64,000 nt of DNA from JAVJUV01 sp047314965. Lineage in GTDB: Bacteria; Pseudomonadota; Alphaproteobacteria; Rhodobacterales; Rhodobacteraceae. The position numbers and the translations under genes were made by a program. This document shows, one piece after another, positions 27,357 to 35,161 of this stretch; positions within the stretch are counted from its first letter, which is position 1; each line of letters begins with the position of its first letter. The notes below the pieces were generated by a model that saw nothing but the letters and a program-made list of their open reading frames with translations, had not been told where the DNA came from and made no database searches. The stretch lies in contig NZ_JBLBVK010000040.1 in the NCBI RefSeq assembly GCF_047314965.1, positions 39,652 through 103,651 of the forward strand, written 5' to 3'.

Positions 27357-28388
27357 ATGACGACACGACGCCAAATCACCCGTCGCGGCTTCGGGCAGCT
27401 TGCGCTTGGAAGCGCGACCCTGGCCGCAATTGGCGCTCCGGCGATTGTGCGGGCGCAAACCGCGATAACCTTCGCCGTTCCCAACCCCTCGGCGCTGACA
27501 TGGCTGCCTTACTGGGTCGCTGTTGGAGAGGGATACTTCGGGGAGGAAGGCTTCACCCCCACGCTCGAGGCCATCGATGGTTCGTCCGCTGTGCTGCAAG
27601 CCATGACCGCCGGCCAGGCACATATCGGAGCGCCTGGCCCCGGCCCGACGCTGGGCGCCCGTGCGCGCGGCGTTGACGTGAAGTTCCTCTACAACCTGTA
27701 TCCCAAGTCCGTTTTCGGCCTTCTCGTCAAGGACGACAGCCCCTACATGACGCCTGCCGACCTGAAAGGCACGGTCATCGGCGTGGGAACCGCGGATGGC
27801 GCGGAGGTCTCCTTCACCAGCGCGATCATGGCCGATCTCGGACTGAACGCGGGCGACGATTTCACGTATCTCCCGGTCGGCGACGGCGGAACCGCCGCTG
27901 TGGCGTTCCTGCGTGACGAGGTCAACTCCTATGCAGGCGCGGTCTCCGACGCCGCGATCCTTGCCGCGCGCGGATTGAACCTCCGCGAAATCACCCCGGA
28001 AGCGTATCTCGGCTTCTTCGGAAACGGCATCGCGATGCTCGAGAGCCAGATGGCGGCGATGCCGGAGCTTGCTCCCGCCTTCGGACGGGCGCTGGTTCGC
28101 GCAACGCGCTTTGCGTCCGACCCGGCGAACAAGGACACCTGCCTGGCGCATTGCGCTGCCGGCAACCCGCAGGAAGGCGAGCAGGACTATGCGTCGTCGC
28201 TCTTTGATGGTGTGGTCGACCGGATGACGCCGACCGATGCATATATGGGGCAAGGCTATGGCTATCAGCCTCCCGAGCATTGGCAGGCGATTCACGACTC
28301 TGCGGTTGCCTCCGGTGCGCTTTCCGAAGCGTTGCCCGACCTTGCGGCCACGTACACCAACGAGTTCGTCGCAGGCTGGAACGCTTGA
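27357..28388 (+). CDS. SsuA/ThiY-type ABC transporter substrate-binding protein, Tat-exported
   Basis: This 343-residue periplasmic binding protein has a twin-arginine signal (ITRRGFGQLALG, with a hydrophobic stretch ending IVRAQ near residue 35). The NMT1/SsuA fold is recognisable from WLPYWVAVGEGYFGEEGF, 'AMTAGQAHIGAPGPGP' and 'LKGTVIGVGTADGAE'. Such proteins bind sulfonates, pyrimidine precursors or aromatic acids. Tat export suggests folding or cofactor binding before export, though many Rhodobacteraceae binding proteins use it. It is first in the operon with ATPase, permease and regulator. Confidence 0.85.
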   Translation: MTTRRQITRRGFGQLALGSATLAAIGAPAIVRAQTAITFAVPNPSALTWLPYWVAVGEGYFGEEGFTPTLEAIDGSSAVLQAMTAGQAHIGAPGPGPTLGARARGVDVKFLYNLYPKSVFGLLVKDDSPYMTPADLKGTVIGVGTADGAEVSFTSAIMADLGLNAGDDFTYLPVGDGGTAAVAFLRDEVNSYAGAVSDAAILAARGLNLREITPEAYLGFFGNGIAMLESQMAAMPELAPAFGRALVRATRFASDPANKDTCLAHCAAGNPQEGEQDYASSLFDGVVDRMTPTDAYMGQGYGYQPPEHWQAIHDSAVASGALSEALPDLAATYTNEFVAGWNA

Positions 28389-28393
28389 TACCA

Positions 28394-29206
28394 ATGGCAG
28401 AGCCTCGCCCCATAAGACCGGAAACCGCCGTACATCGCGACCAACCGGTTTACGAAATCGAGCGTTTGTCGAAGACCTACGCGAGCAACAGCGTCACCGC
28501 GCTTTCCGATGTGTTCCTGACCATACACAAAGGCGAGTTCGTGTCTGTCATCGGCTCGTCAGGTTGCGGAAAATCGACACTGCTCAAGATCATGGCGGGG
28601 CTCATGCCGCCGACTACGGGCCGGGTCGTCCTTGATGGACGACCGGTCCTTGGCCCACGACCGGACATCGGGATGATGTTCCAGCAGGCGACACTCCTAC
28701 CGTGGAAGACCACGATCGAGAATATCGTGTTGCCGATACAGATCAGGGAAGGTCGCGCTGCGGCGAAGGCCGCGTTCGACCGCGCGATGAGCCTTCTGGA
28801 ACTCGTCGGCCTGGGCGATTTCGCTGACGTGTATCCCGGCGAACTGTCCGGTGGCATGGCCCAGCGCGCGTCCATATGCAGGATGCTGGTCTCCGATCCG
28901 GCGATGCTTCTGCTTGACGAGCCGTTCTCGGCACTGGACGAACTGACCCGCGATTTCATGAACATGGAGTTGCAGCGCATCTGTCTGGAACGGGGCGCAA
29001 CCGCCTTCCTCGTCACTCACTCGCTTGACGAGGCTGTCATTCTTTCCGACCGGATCCTCGTGATGAAGGCAAGGCCTGGACGGATCGTCGAGAACTTCCG
29101 GGTGGAACTGCCACGACCACGCACTCTGGAAATGATCAACACGCCGGAATTCGGCGAGATCGTCGCCCATATCCGCGAACTCCTTGGCAAGGAGGCACAT
29201 GAATGA
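28394..29206 (+). CDS. SsuB-type ABC transporter ATPase
   Basis: This 270-residue ATPase has Walker A GSSGCGKST, Q-loop MMFQQATLLPWKT, signature LSGGMAQRASICRML and Walker B LLLDEPFSALD followed by the switch His in VTHSLDEA, as in nitrate/sulfonate/taurine transporters. The ATG at 28394 lies 5 bases after the binding-protein stop; longer open frame upstream overlaps that gene. It overlaps the permease by 4 bases. Confidence 0.92.
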   Translation: MAEPRPIRPETAVHRDQPVYEIERLSKTYASNSVTALSDVFLTIHKGEFVSVIGSSGCGKSTLLKIMAGLMPPTTGRVVLDGRPVLGPRPDIGMMFQQATLLPWKTTIENIVLPIQIREGRAAAKAAFDRAMSLLELVGLGDFADVYPGELSGGMAQRASICRMLVSDPAMLLLDEPFSALDELTRDFMNMELQRICLERGATAFLVTHSLDEAVILSDRILVMKARPGRIVENFRVELPRPRTLEMINTPEFGEIVAHIRELLGKEAHE

Positions 29207-30054
29207 CCGATACGCATCACGTTGCCGAGACAGAAGACACCGTTTGGGTCGAGCGCGAGGCATTTATCGACCGCATTCCCCGCTGGGTCGCCATGACGTT
29301 CCTGTTCGTGGCGGTTGTCGCGATCTGGGACCTGGTAACGAGGATGGGATGGGTCTCGGCCATCATTCTTCCGACCCCGGCGGAGACTCTCGACGATCTG
29401 ATCTTCGTGGGGAAGAACCTTATTTCGGGCGAGTACATGCTCGAAGCACTTTGGACGACCACGCGCACGGTGTTCTACGGCTTCCTTATCGCCACTTGCA
29501 TCGGCTTCTCTCTTGGGGTGCTGGTCGGCGAGACCAAGTTCGGCGAACGGGCGGTCATGCCCTATCTGGTGGCCATCGACACCATGCCGAAGGTCGCGTT
29601 CGCACCGCTTTTCATCGCCTGGCTGGGTTTTGATATCGCGTCCAAGGTCGCGCTGGCCGCATTCATCGCGACATTTCCAATCGTTGTCGCCACCGCCGCC
29701 GGCCTGTATGCAGCCAACGAAAACGAAAGGATGCTGTTCAAATCCATGGGTGCCAGCAGGCTTCAGACCCTCCTCAGGCTCAAGTTGCCGACCGGGCTTC
29801 CGTATATCTTCACGGGTCTGAAGATTGCGGCTGTCGGGGTGATGGCGGGCGCGATCACCGGTGAATTCCTGGGAGGCGGAAAGGGCTTTGGCGCCCTGAT
29901 CCGTCAATCGGCGAGCCAGCTTGATACACCCCGGGTCTTCGCCCTGATCCTGTATCTCAGCCTTCTCGGACTGGCGTTGTATTTCACGGTTGTCTGGATG
30001 CAGCGCTACTTCGTGTTCTGGAACAAATCCGACAAGCCCGGCGGGGTGGGCTGA
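29203..30054 (+). CDS. SsuC-type ABC transporter permease
   Basis: This 283-residue inner-membrane permease has six helices in a BPD_transp_1 domain. Landmarks are PTPAETLDDLIFVGKN after helix 1, 'TTRTVFYGFLIATCIGFSLG', and the EAA loop 'MLFKSMGASRLQTLLRLKLP'. It overlaps the ATPase by 4 bases and is followed directly, with no spacer, by the GntR gene. Partner of the SsuA/B-like proteins upstream. Confidence 0.92.
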   Translation: MTDTHHVAETEDTVWVEREAFIDRIPRWVAMTFLFVAVVAIWDLVTRMGWVSAIILPTPAETLDDLIFVGKNLISGEYMLEALWTTTRTVFYGFLIATCIGFSLGVLVGETKFGERAVMPYLVAIDTMPKVAFAPLFIAWLGFDIASKVALAAFIATFPIVVATAAGLYAANENERMLFKSMGASRLQTLLRLKLPTGLPYIFTGLKIAAVGVMAGAITGEFLGGGKGFGALIRQSASQLDTPRVFALILYLSLLGLALYFTVVWMQRYFVFWNKSDKPGGVG

Positions 30055-30756
30055 ATGACGGCGGCCGAAGGGAAGGTCCATGATGTCCGGAATCTTTCGG
30101 AGCGGGCCTACGACCTGATACGCAAGGATATCCTGAACGGTGAACTGTTTCCCGAAGACAAGCTTCAAGTAGACGTCTTGTCCGGACGCTACGGCATCGG
30201 GTCGGTTCCACTGCGCGAGGCGCTGAATCGCCTGTCCTCCGAAGGGCTGGTCGAACGGAAAAGCCACAGGGGATTTTTCGTCACGTCGATCTCCATGCCC
30301 AGCCTGGAGGAACTGGTGAAAACCAGGATCTGGCTGGAAACGCTCGCTCTTCGGGAATCCATGCGCAATGGAGACGAAGCTTGGGAAGATGCGCTGGTCG
30401 TCAGTTGTCACAGGCTGGCGCGCACCCAACGCCGTCTTCCGGAGGAGGCGGGACAAGAAATCTCGGAGGAATGGGAGCAGCGCCACAAGGAATTCCACAT
30501 GCTCTTGTTGGACCGTTGCGGCTCGTCCTGGCTTCTTGGTTTCTGTTCCACGCTCATGGATCAGGCCGTGCGGTACAGGAACCTGTCCATGAACTCCAAT
30601 CCCAGCAAGTTGCGCCGCGAAGGCGCGGCGGCCGAACATCAGGCGATTCTCGATGCCGTTCTCGAGCATGACGTGAACCACGCCTGCACTCTCCTCACCG
30701 AGCATTATCAGACAACCTTGAAGGGGCTGCGCCACGTTCTTCCCGTGGATGGGTAA
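30055..30756 (+). CDS. GntR family transcriptional regulator (FCD domain)
   Basis: This 233-residue regulator has an N-terminal winged helix (about residues 12-78: AYDLIRKDILNGELFPEDKL, then SVPLREALNRLSSEGLVERK). An all-helical FCD ligand domain follows, with metal- and effector-binding His residues in RHKEFHMLL, EHQAIL and LTEHYQTT. FCD regulators usually sense an organic acid, often the substrate of the adjacent pathway. It starts directly after the permease stop, so it is co-expressed with the transporter and probably controls the divergent operons. Confidence 0.9.
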   Translation: MTAAEGKVHDVRNLSERAYDLIRKDILNGELFPEDKLQVDVLSGRYGIGSVPLREALNRLSSEGLVERKSHRGFFVTSISMPSLEELVKTRIWLETLALRESMRNGDEAWEDALVVSCHRLARTQRRLPEEAGQEISEEWEQRHKEFHMLLLDRCGSSWLLGFCSTLMDQAVRYRNLSMNSNPSKLRREGAAAEHQAILDAVLEHDVNHACTLLTEHYQTTLKGLRHVLPVDG

Positions 30757-30906
30757 GGTCTTGCTCTCCGCAATCGCGTCTGCAGAAATGGTCTTTCTTT
30801 GGATAGCAATCCGACCCCAGACTTGGGCGGGTCGTCAGACTTTTCCGAGAGACTCGACCTTATCGGCAAGTGCCGTCGGCCCCTGAAGAACCAAGGAAAG
30901 GAACGA

Positions 30907-32022
30907 ATGAGCAATCTCTTCTCACCATGGACGCTTGGGCCACTGGAACTTGAGAACCGGATCGTCATTGCGCCGATGTGCCAATACTCCGCCGTCGACG
31001 GAAATGCGCAGGACTGGCACATTATCCATCTTGGCAATCTTGCCTTGTCGGGCGCCGGAATGCTCATCATCGAGGCGACAGCCGTCTCGCCCGAGGGGCG
31101 GATCACACCGGGCGATCTGGGTCTGTATTCCGACGAAAACGAAGCTGCGCTGAAACGTGTGATGGACGCGGTTACCAAATACGCCATCTCGCCCTTGGTC
31201 ATTCAGCTTGCCCATGCCGGACGCAAGGCCTCCAGCCAGGTTCCGTGGGACGGCGGCGCACAGATCCCGCCAGACGAACCTGAAGGCTGGAAAGCTGTCG
31301 GACCTTCCTCGTTGCCTCACGCACCGGGAGAGGACGCGCCTCGGGCGCTGGACGAAGCTGGTCTTGCCAAGGTTCGGGAAGACTTCGCCTCGTCTGCCCG
31401 GCGCGCCGTGGCTTTGGGCTTTCGCGGTATCGAAGTGCATATGGCGCATGGTTACCTGCTTCACCAGTTCCTGTCGCCCATCGCGAACCAACGCTCTGAT
31501 GCCTATGGCGGAAGTCTGGAAAACCGGATGCGTTTCCCCTTGGAGGTTTTCGATGCGGTCAAGGCCACTGTCCCCGAAAATATCCCTGTCTGGGTTCGCG
31601 TATCGGCGACAGACTGGGTGCCGGGAGGCTGGGATCTGGAGAGCACGGTTGCGTTCGGCAATGTTCTGAAGGACCGCGGTTGCGCTGCAATTCACGTCTC
31701 TTCGGGGGGCGTTTCGCCGAAACAGGAAATTCCGCTGTCTGACGGATATCAGGTACCTTTGGCCGCGAGAGTGAAGAAAGAAGTCGGGTTGCCGACCATA
31801 GCCGTGGGCCTCATCACCGAACCCGCGCATGCGGAAGAAATCCTTGAAAATGGCAACGCCGATGCCATCGCTCTCGCGCGGGGTATGCTTTATGATCCGC
31901 GCTGGCCCTGGCACGCCGCCGCGGAGCTGGGAGCAGAGATCTCCGCCCCGCCCCAGTACTGGCGTTCGCAACCGCGCGAATTCAAGAAGCTCTTCAAGAA
32001 CCAAAGGGTCGGGCATAGGTAA
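30907..32022 (+). CDS. Old yellow enzyme family NADH:flavin oxidoreductase (YqjM class)
   Basis: This 371-residue FMN protein reduces activated C=C bonds. It opens with LFSPWTLGPLELENRIVIAP and has the class-specific MCQYS (Cys and Tyr beside FMN). Next come LAHAGRKA, the substrate-binding HMAHGYLLHQFLSP, and the signature RSDAYGGSLENR. The GLITEPAHAEEILENG segment binds the FMN phosphate. The ATG at 30907 is preceded by AAGGAAAGGAA. It follows the GntR gene after 150 bases and probably completes the catabolic island, for example by reducing an unsaturated acid or ketone. Confidence 0.9.
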   Translation: MSNLFSPWTLGPLELENRIVIAPMCQYSAVDGNAQDWHIIHLGNLALSGAGMLIIEATAVSPEGRITPGDLGLYSDENEAALKRVMDAVTKYAISPLVIQLAHAGRKASSQVPWDGGAQIPPDEPEGWKAVGPSSLPHAPGEDAPRALDEAGLAKVREDFASSARRAVALGFRGIEVHMAHGYLLHQFLSPIANQRSDAYGGSLENRMRFPLEVFDAVKATVPENIPVWVRVSATDWVPGGWDLESTVAFGNVLKDRGCAAIHVSSGGVSPKQEIPLSDGYQVPLAARVKKEVGLPTIAVGLITEPAHAEEILENGNADAIALARGMLYDPRWPWHAAAELGAEISAPPQYWRSQPREFKKLFKNQRVGHR

Positions 32023-32534
32023 ATCGCCTATGAGAGAAGGATTGGATGCGGTCGCCTGTCAGCCATCGCGAACTGGTCTCTTCTCGTTACCGGGTGTGTG
32101 TGCACTCCCTATCTGGCAGTCAATTCACCGTCTTCCTTGATTGACCGGATCAAAAGCTCCTGCGTCGGGCAAAGAATGGATGCGCTTGAACGTACGACGG
32201 TTCCAGTCGTGAACCCCTGCTGGTTCGCTTTGGTCGGCCAAATCACCTTCGCCGACAGTTGACTGGGCGCATTGCCTGAAGTGCCTAGTCCAAAAAAGGC
32301 TGTTATCCGCGATTTCCGCGATAGGTCATCATCGTGCAAGCAGACACCTGCCCGCATTGGCATACTCCCCGGATTGCATTCTTCATTTGCACCCCGGAAG
32401 TTGCACCTACCCTCGCACACTACCAAAGCGAGGCGATTTGTCTGCCACGTCCGCGAAACGGTCATCCGACGGAAGCAACCCGAAGTCTGCTCTTTGCCCT
32501 ACCTTACCGAGGACAAGACTATGCTTGCTGCCGT
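32023..32534. other. Intergenic region without a recognisable gene
   Basis: These 512 bases separate the OYE gene from the DUF2189 gene. Open frames of about 100 codons exist on both strands (for example 32109-32465 minus), but their Cys/Arg-rich translations resemble no family I know. The sequence is less GC-rich than its surroundings and could be a decayed gene. Confidence 0.4.
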
Positions 32535-33374
32535 TCACGGAGATGCCTGGACAGAGTGCCCTTCAACTGGCGGCACGGCCCGCTGATAGAGATGCCATGT
32601 CGTGTGGCCAAGGATCGGCAGGGTGAAAATCAGGCCCAGAAACGCCGGAACCAGCGAAAGCAGCATGGTAACAGAGATGATCGCCGCCCAGGTGAGCATG
32701 ACCAAAGGGTTTTCGGTGACGACCCGGATGGACGTGAGCATGGCGGTAACGAAATCGGTTTCCCGGTCAAGCAGCAAAGGCATGGCAACGACGGTAACAG
32801 AGAACAGCACCGCCGACAGGAATGCGCCAACGCAGGTACCGACGGCAAGGAATGTCCAACCCTGCGGCGTGAAGAATACCGTGTTCAAGAACCCGTCAAA
32901 ATCCGAGAAGGACGCATCCTGCAGGATGATCGCCAGCCATAGCCGGACCTGGTACATCCACACCCAGAATATGAACAGCGTGACAAAGGCCATCCATCCC
33001 ATCTCGCGCTTGCGCTGATTGGCCATGACGGCGAGGATGTCCGACCAGCCGAAACTCTCTTCCCTCTGCAACCGGCGGGACATTTCATACAGTCCGGCAG
33101 CGGCGAACGGCGCGACCAGCGGAAAGCCTACAGCGGCGGGAATGATCATCCAGATCATGCCGAGCCAGACCAGGCACCAAACGAACAAGAGCCCGAAAAC
33201 GGTGTAGAACAGGCCGAAGAAACCGCTCATGAAGGGGCGGGCCAGAAAGTCGGAAAACCCGGCCCTCAGCGACGCAGTGATATCCTCGGACGTCACCTTG
33301 TTGACCTTGGGTACGACCTGCCGTTGAGGCGTCAGATCGTCCGGCGGCGTCGAACCTGCGGTCTTGGATGCCAT
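32535..33374 (-). CDS. DUF2189 family membrane protein
   Basis: This 279-residue inner-membrane protein has about six helices, matching DUF2189, which is common in Rhodobacteraceae and of unknown role. The family pattern begins near residue 28 with TSEDITASLRAGFSDF, followed by hydrophobic segments at about 55-80, 82-100, 130-150, 175-200 and 225-265. GLYEMSRRLQREES lies between helices. The start at 33374 has a GGAGAG ribosome site. Confidence 0.85.
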   Translation of the reverse strand: MASKTAGSTPPDDLTPQRQVVPKVNKVTSEDITASLRAGFSDFLARPFMSGFFGLFYTVFGLLFVWCLVWLGMIWMIIPAAVGFPLVAPFAAAGLYEMSRRLQREESFGWSDILAVMANQRKREMGWMAFVTLFIFWVWMYQVRLWLAIILQDASFSDFDGFLNTVFFTPQGWTFLAVGTCVGAFLSAVLFSVTVVAMPLLLDRETDFVTAMLTSIRVVTENPLVMLTWAAIISVTMLLSLVPAFLGLIFTLPILGHTTWHLYQRAVPPVEGHSVQASP

Positions 33375-33550
33375 GACACTCTCCTCCCAAAGGATGGCAC
33401 CGCGCTGGTCCTTTTGCAATCAGACCCGGCGGCGGAAAGACGCTCCTCCTCTGTATGCAGCTTTGCATTCGGCGAGGCAAAAGAGCAACGAGAGAGAGAA
33501 TGGCCGCCGGGTCCGGAAAGCGGGGACCGGGTGTCGTTCGATCGATACCG

Positions 33551-33934
33551 CTACTCCGCCACCACCGCCATGCACTCGATCTCGACCTTCATGCGCGGAT
33601 CGACGAGGGCCGAGACCTCGACCAGCGTCGAGGCGGGGCGGTGCTCGCCGAAATAGGCGATGCGGGCCGGGTTGATCGACGCGCGTTCGGAGATGTCGGT
33701 CATGAAGACCTGAACCTTGGTCACGGTGTGCGGCGCACCCCCGGCGGCGCGGAGGCACGCGTCCATCGCCTCCATCGCGATGTCGAACTGCGCAACCGTG
33801 TCCTCAGGGATCGTCCCGTCGGCACGCATCCCGACGATTCCCGAAACCCAGATCAGGTTTCCGGCCCTGACCGAATGGCAATAATGGCTGACCGGCGCCA
33901 TCTGGTCGTCCAGCAGAATGCGTTCAATGTCCAT
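33551..33934 (-). CDS. RidA/YjgF family protein
   Basis: This 127-residue Rid-family protein contains VSGIVGMRADGTIPED, VTKVQVFMTDISERASIN and the C-terminal RPASTLVEVSALVDPRMKVEIE. The Arg of HRPAST and the Glu of KVEIE match the expected active-site positions. It probably deaminates or hydrolyses imine intermediates. The start at 33934 overlaps the end of the EamA gene by 11 bases, so it is probably coupled to that transporter. It may have a link to the catabolic island nearby, but this is unproven. Confidence 0.88.
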   Translation of the reverse strand: MDIERILLDDQMAPVSHYCHSVRAGNLIWVSGIVGMRADGTIPEDTVAQFDIAMEAMDACLRAAGGAPHTVTKVQVFMTDISERASINPARIAYFGEHRPASTLVEVSALVDPRMKVEIECMAVVAE

Positions 33935-34823
33935 CTCGTTCCCTCCTCCGTCTTTGCCGGGCCGCCAGATGCTCGCGGTGAAGCGTGTAGAGACCCGTCG
34001 CGATGATGATCGCCGCGCCAAACCAGGTCCAGCCGTCGGGCAGTTGCCCGAAGACCAGCCAGCCATAGAAGGTGCCCCAGATCATCAGCGAGTACTGAAC
34101 CGGCGCCACGACAACCGCCATGGCGACTTCCAGCGCCTTGATGACGAACACCTCTGCGACACCCGCCAGAACCGCGATCCCGACCAGGATCAGCATCTCG
34201 TCCGCCGTCGGCGTCTTCCAGACGAAAAACAGCGGAATGGTCAGGATGGTGGAGCCGACGATGGCCGTATAGACGATCGTGGTGCCCGTTTTGTCGGTAT
34301 CCGAGAGCGCGCGGCTGATGATCTGCCGGACGGCGAACAGGAACGCGGCGACGACGACCAGCGCCGCCGCCGGGTGAATGGCTCCCATCCCCGGCCGCAG
34401 GACGATCAGTGTCCCGATGAAGCCCATGATAACGGCCGCCCAGCGCCTGAGACCGACCGGTTCGCGCAGGATGAGCGCGCCCATCAGGGTGACCATGAAG
34501 GGCGCCACGAAGCTGACGGCCACCGCATCGGCCAACGGCACGTAGGTGATCGCGAAGATGAAGAGCGAGGCCGAGCCCGCCGCGACCGCGCCCCGCAGCA
34601 GTTGCAGGCGCGGATGGCTGGTGGCCAGGATCGCCCTGCCCTGCATCGCGATCAGGAACAGCGCACCCGCCAGCAGGCCCAGTTGCCGGGTCCAGACGAT
34701 CTGAAGCGGGTGCATGGTGTCGGTCAGAAACTTGGCCCCGGTATCGACCGCCGAGAACAGGAACATGCCGATCGCCATGAGCACCAACCCTTTGCCATTC
34801 TCGATGGCACGGGGCGGCGGCAC
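33924..34823 (-). CDS. EamA/DMT family transporter
   Basis: This 299-residue protein has ten predicted helices in two EamA repeats. The first begins GLVLMAIGMFLFSAVDTGAK, and the repeat end 'FVAPFMVTLMGALILREPVG' is typical. The drawn GTG start at 34823 has no ribosome site. Twelve codons upstream, in frame, an ATA at 34859 lies 6 bases after a strong GGAGGA. An original ATG there may have changed, or a rare start may be used. It overlaps the following RidA gene by 11 bases. Substrate unknown. Confidence 0.8.
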   Translation of the reverse strand: MPPPRAIENGKGLVLMAIGMFLFSAVDTGAKFLTDTMHPLQIVWTRQLGLLAGALFLIAMQGRAILATSHPRLQLLRGAVAAGSASLFIFAITYVPLADAVAVSFVAPFMVTLMGALILREPVGLRRWAAVIMGFIGTLIVLRPGMGAIHPAAALVVVAAFLFAVRQIISRALSDTDKTGTTIVYTAIVGSTILTIPLFFVWKTPTADEMLILVGIAVLAGVAEVFVIKALEVAMAVVVAPVQYSLMIWGTFYGWLVFGQLPDGWTWFGAAIIIATGLYTLHREHLAARQRRRRERDGH

Positions 34824-34980
34824 GGCAAGCGGCGAAATCGGTGTGATCGGCGTGGGTATGGCGTGTCCTCCGGATTGAGCGCAGCTTGAGCAGCCATGCG
34901 CACGCCGCGCAAGTCCGAATATCCGGGGTGGCCCGCGCTCTGCGTCGGCGGGCGGCAGCGCAGCGTGACTGGCGCAAACC

Positions 34981-35009
34981 TTGACACCGGCCGCGCGACG
35001 ACGTAATTG
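34981..35009 (+). promoter_or_regulatory. Sigma-70 promoter of the ffh leader
   Basis: A perfect TTGACA (34981-34986), 17 bases, then TAATTG (35004-35009). Transcription would start near 35016, giving a leader of about 145 bases before ffh, or a separate small RNA. The flanking 34824-34980 holds no gene. Confidence 0.7.
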
Positions 35010-35015
35010 CCCCCA

Positions 35016-35100
35016 ACCTCCGGGAGCTTCGACGTTCCCGGTCCCTGCAGGGTGCAGGGATCGCCCCCCATCAGCGCGTTGCGCCCATGGGGGCGTTTGG
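35016..35100 (+). ncRNA. Structured leader or small RNA upstream of ffh
   Basis: Three hairpins stand in a row right after the promoter. Stem CCGGGA/TCCCGG is at 35020-35041. A perfect stem TCCCTGCA/TGCAGGGA with loop GGG is at 35042-35060. A longer imperfect stem of CGCCCCCCAT with ATGGGGGCG (35062-35095) is followed by TTTGGCGTTT. The last could be a terminator, making this a roughly 85-base RNA or an attenuated leader. It lacks the GGAAG-type tetraloop and AGCAGCC core of SRP RNA, so it is not 4.5S RNA. I recall an alphaproteobacterial 'ffh' RNA motif, but cannot confirm identity. Confidence 0.4.
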
Positions 35101-35161
35101 CGTTTAAGCGGTCAGCACATATGTGCGGGCCATGGATCAACGGGCATAGGAGGCCTGCGAG

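Noticed and set aside
32109..32465. A 118-codon open frame on the minus strand after the OYE gene
   Set aside because: No ribosome site, no domain, and overlapping frames of equal quality on the other strand; treated as non-coding.
35016..35100. SRP (4.5S) RNA gene next to ffh
   Set aside because: Position was suggestive, but the conserved GGAAG-type loop and AGCAGCC bulge are missing, so it is reported only as an unassigned structured RNA.
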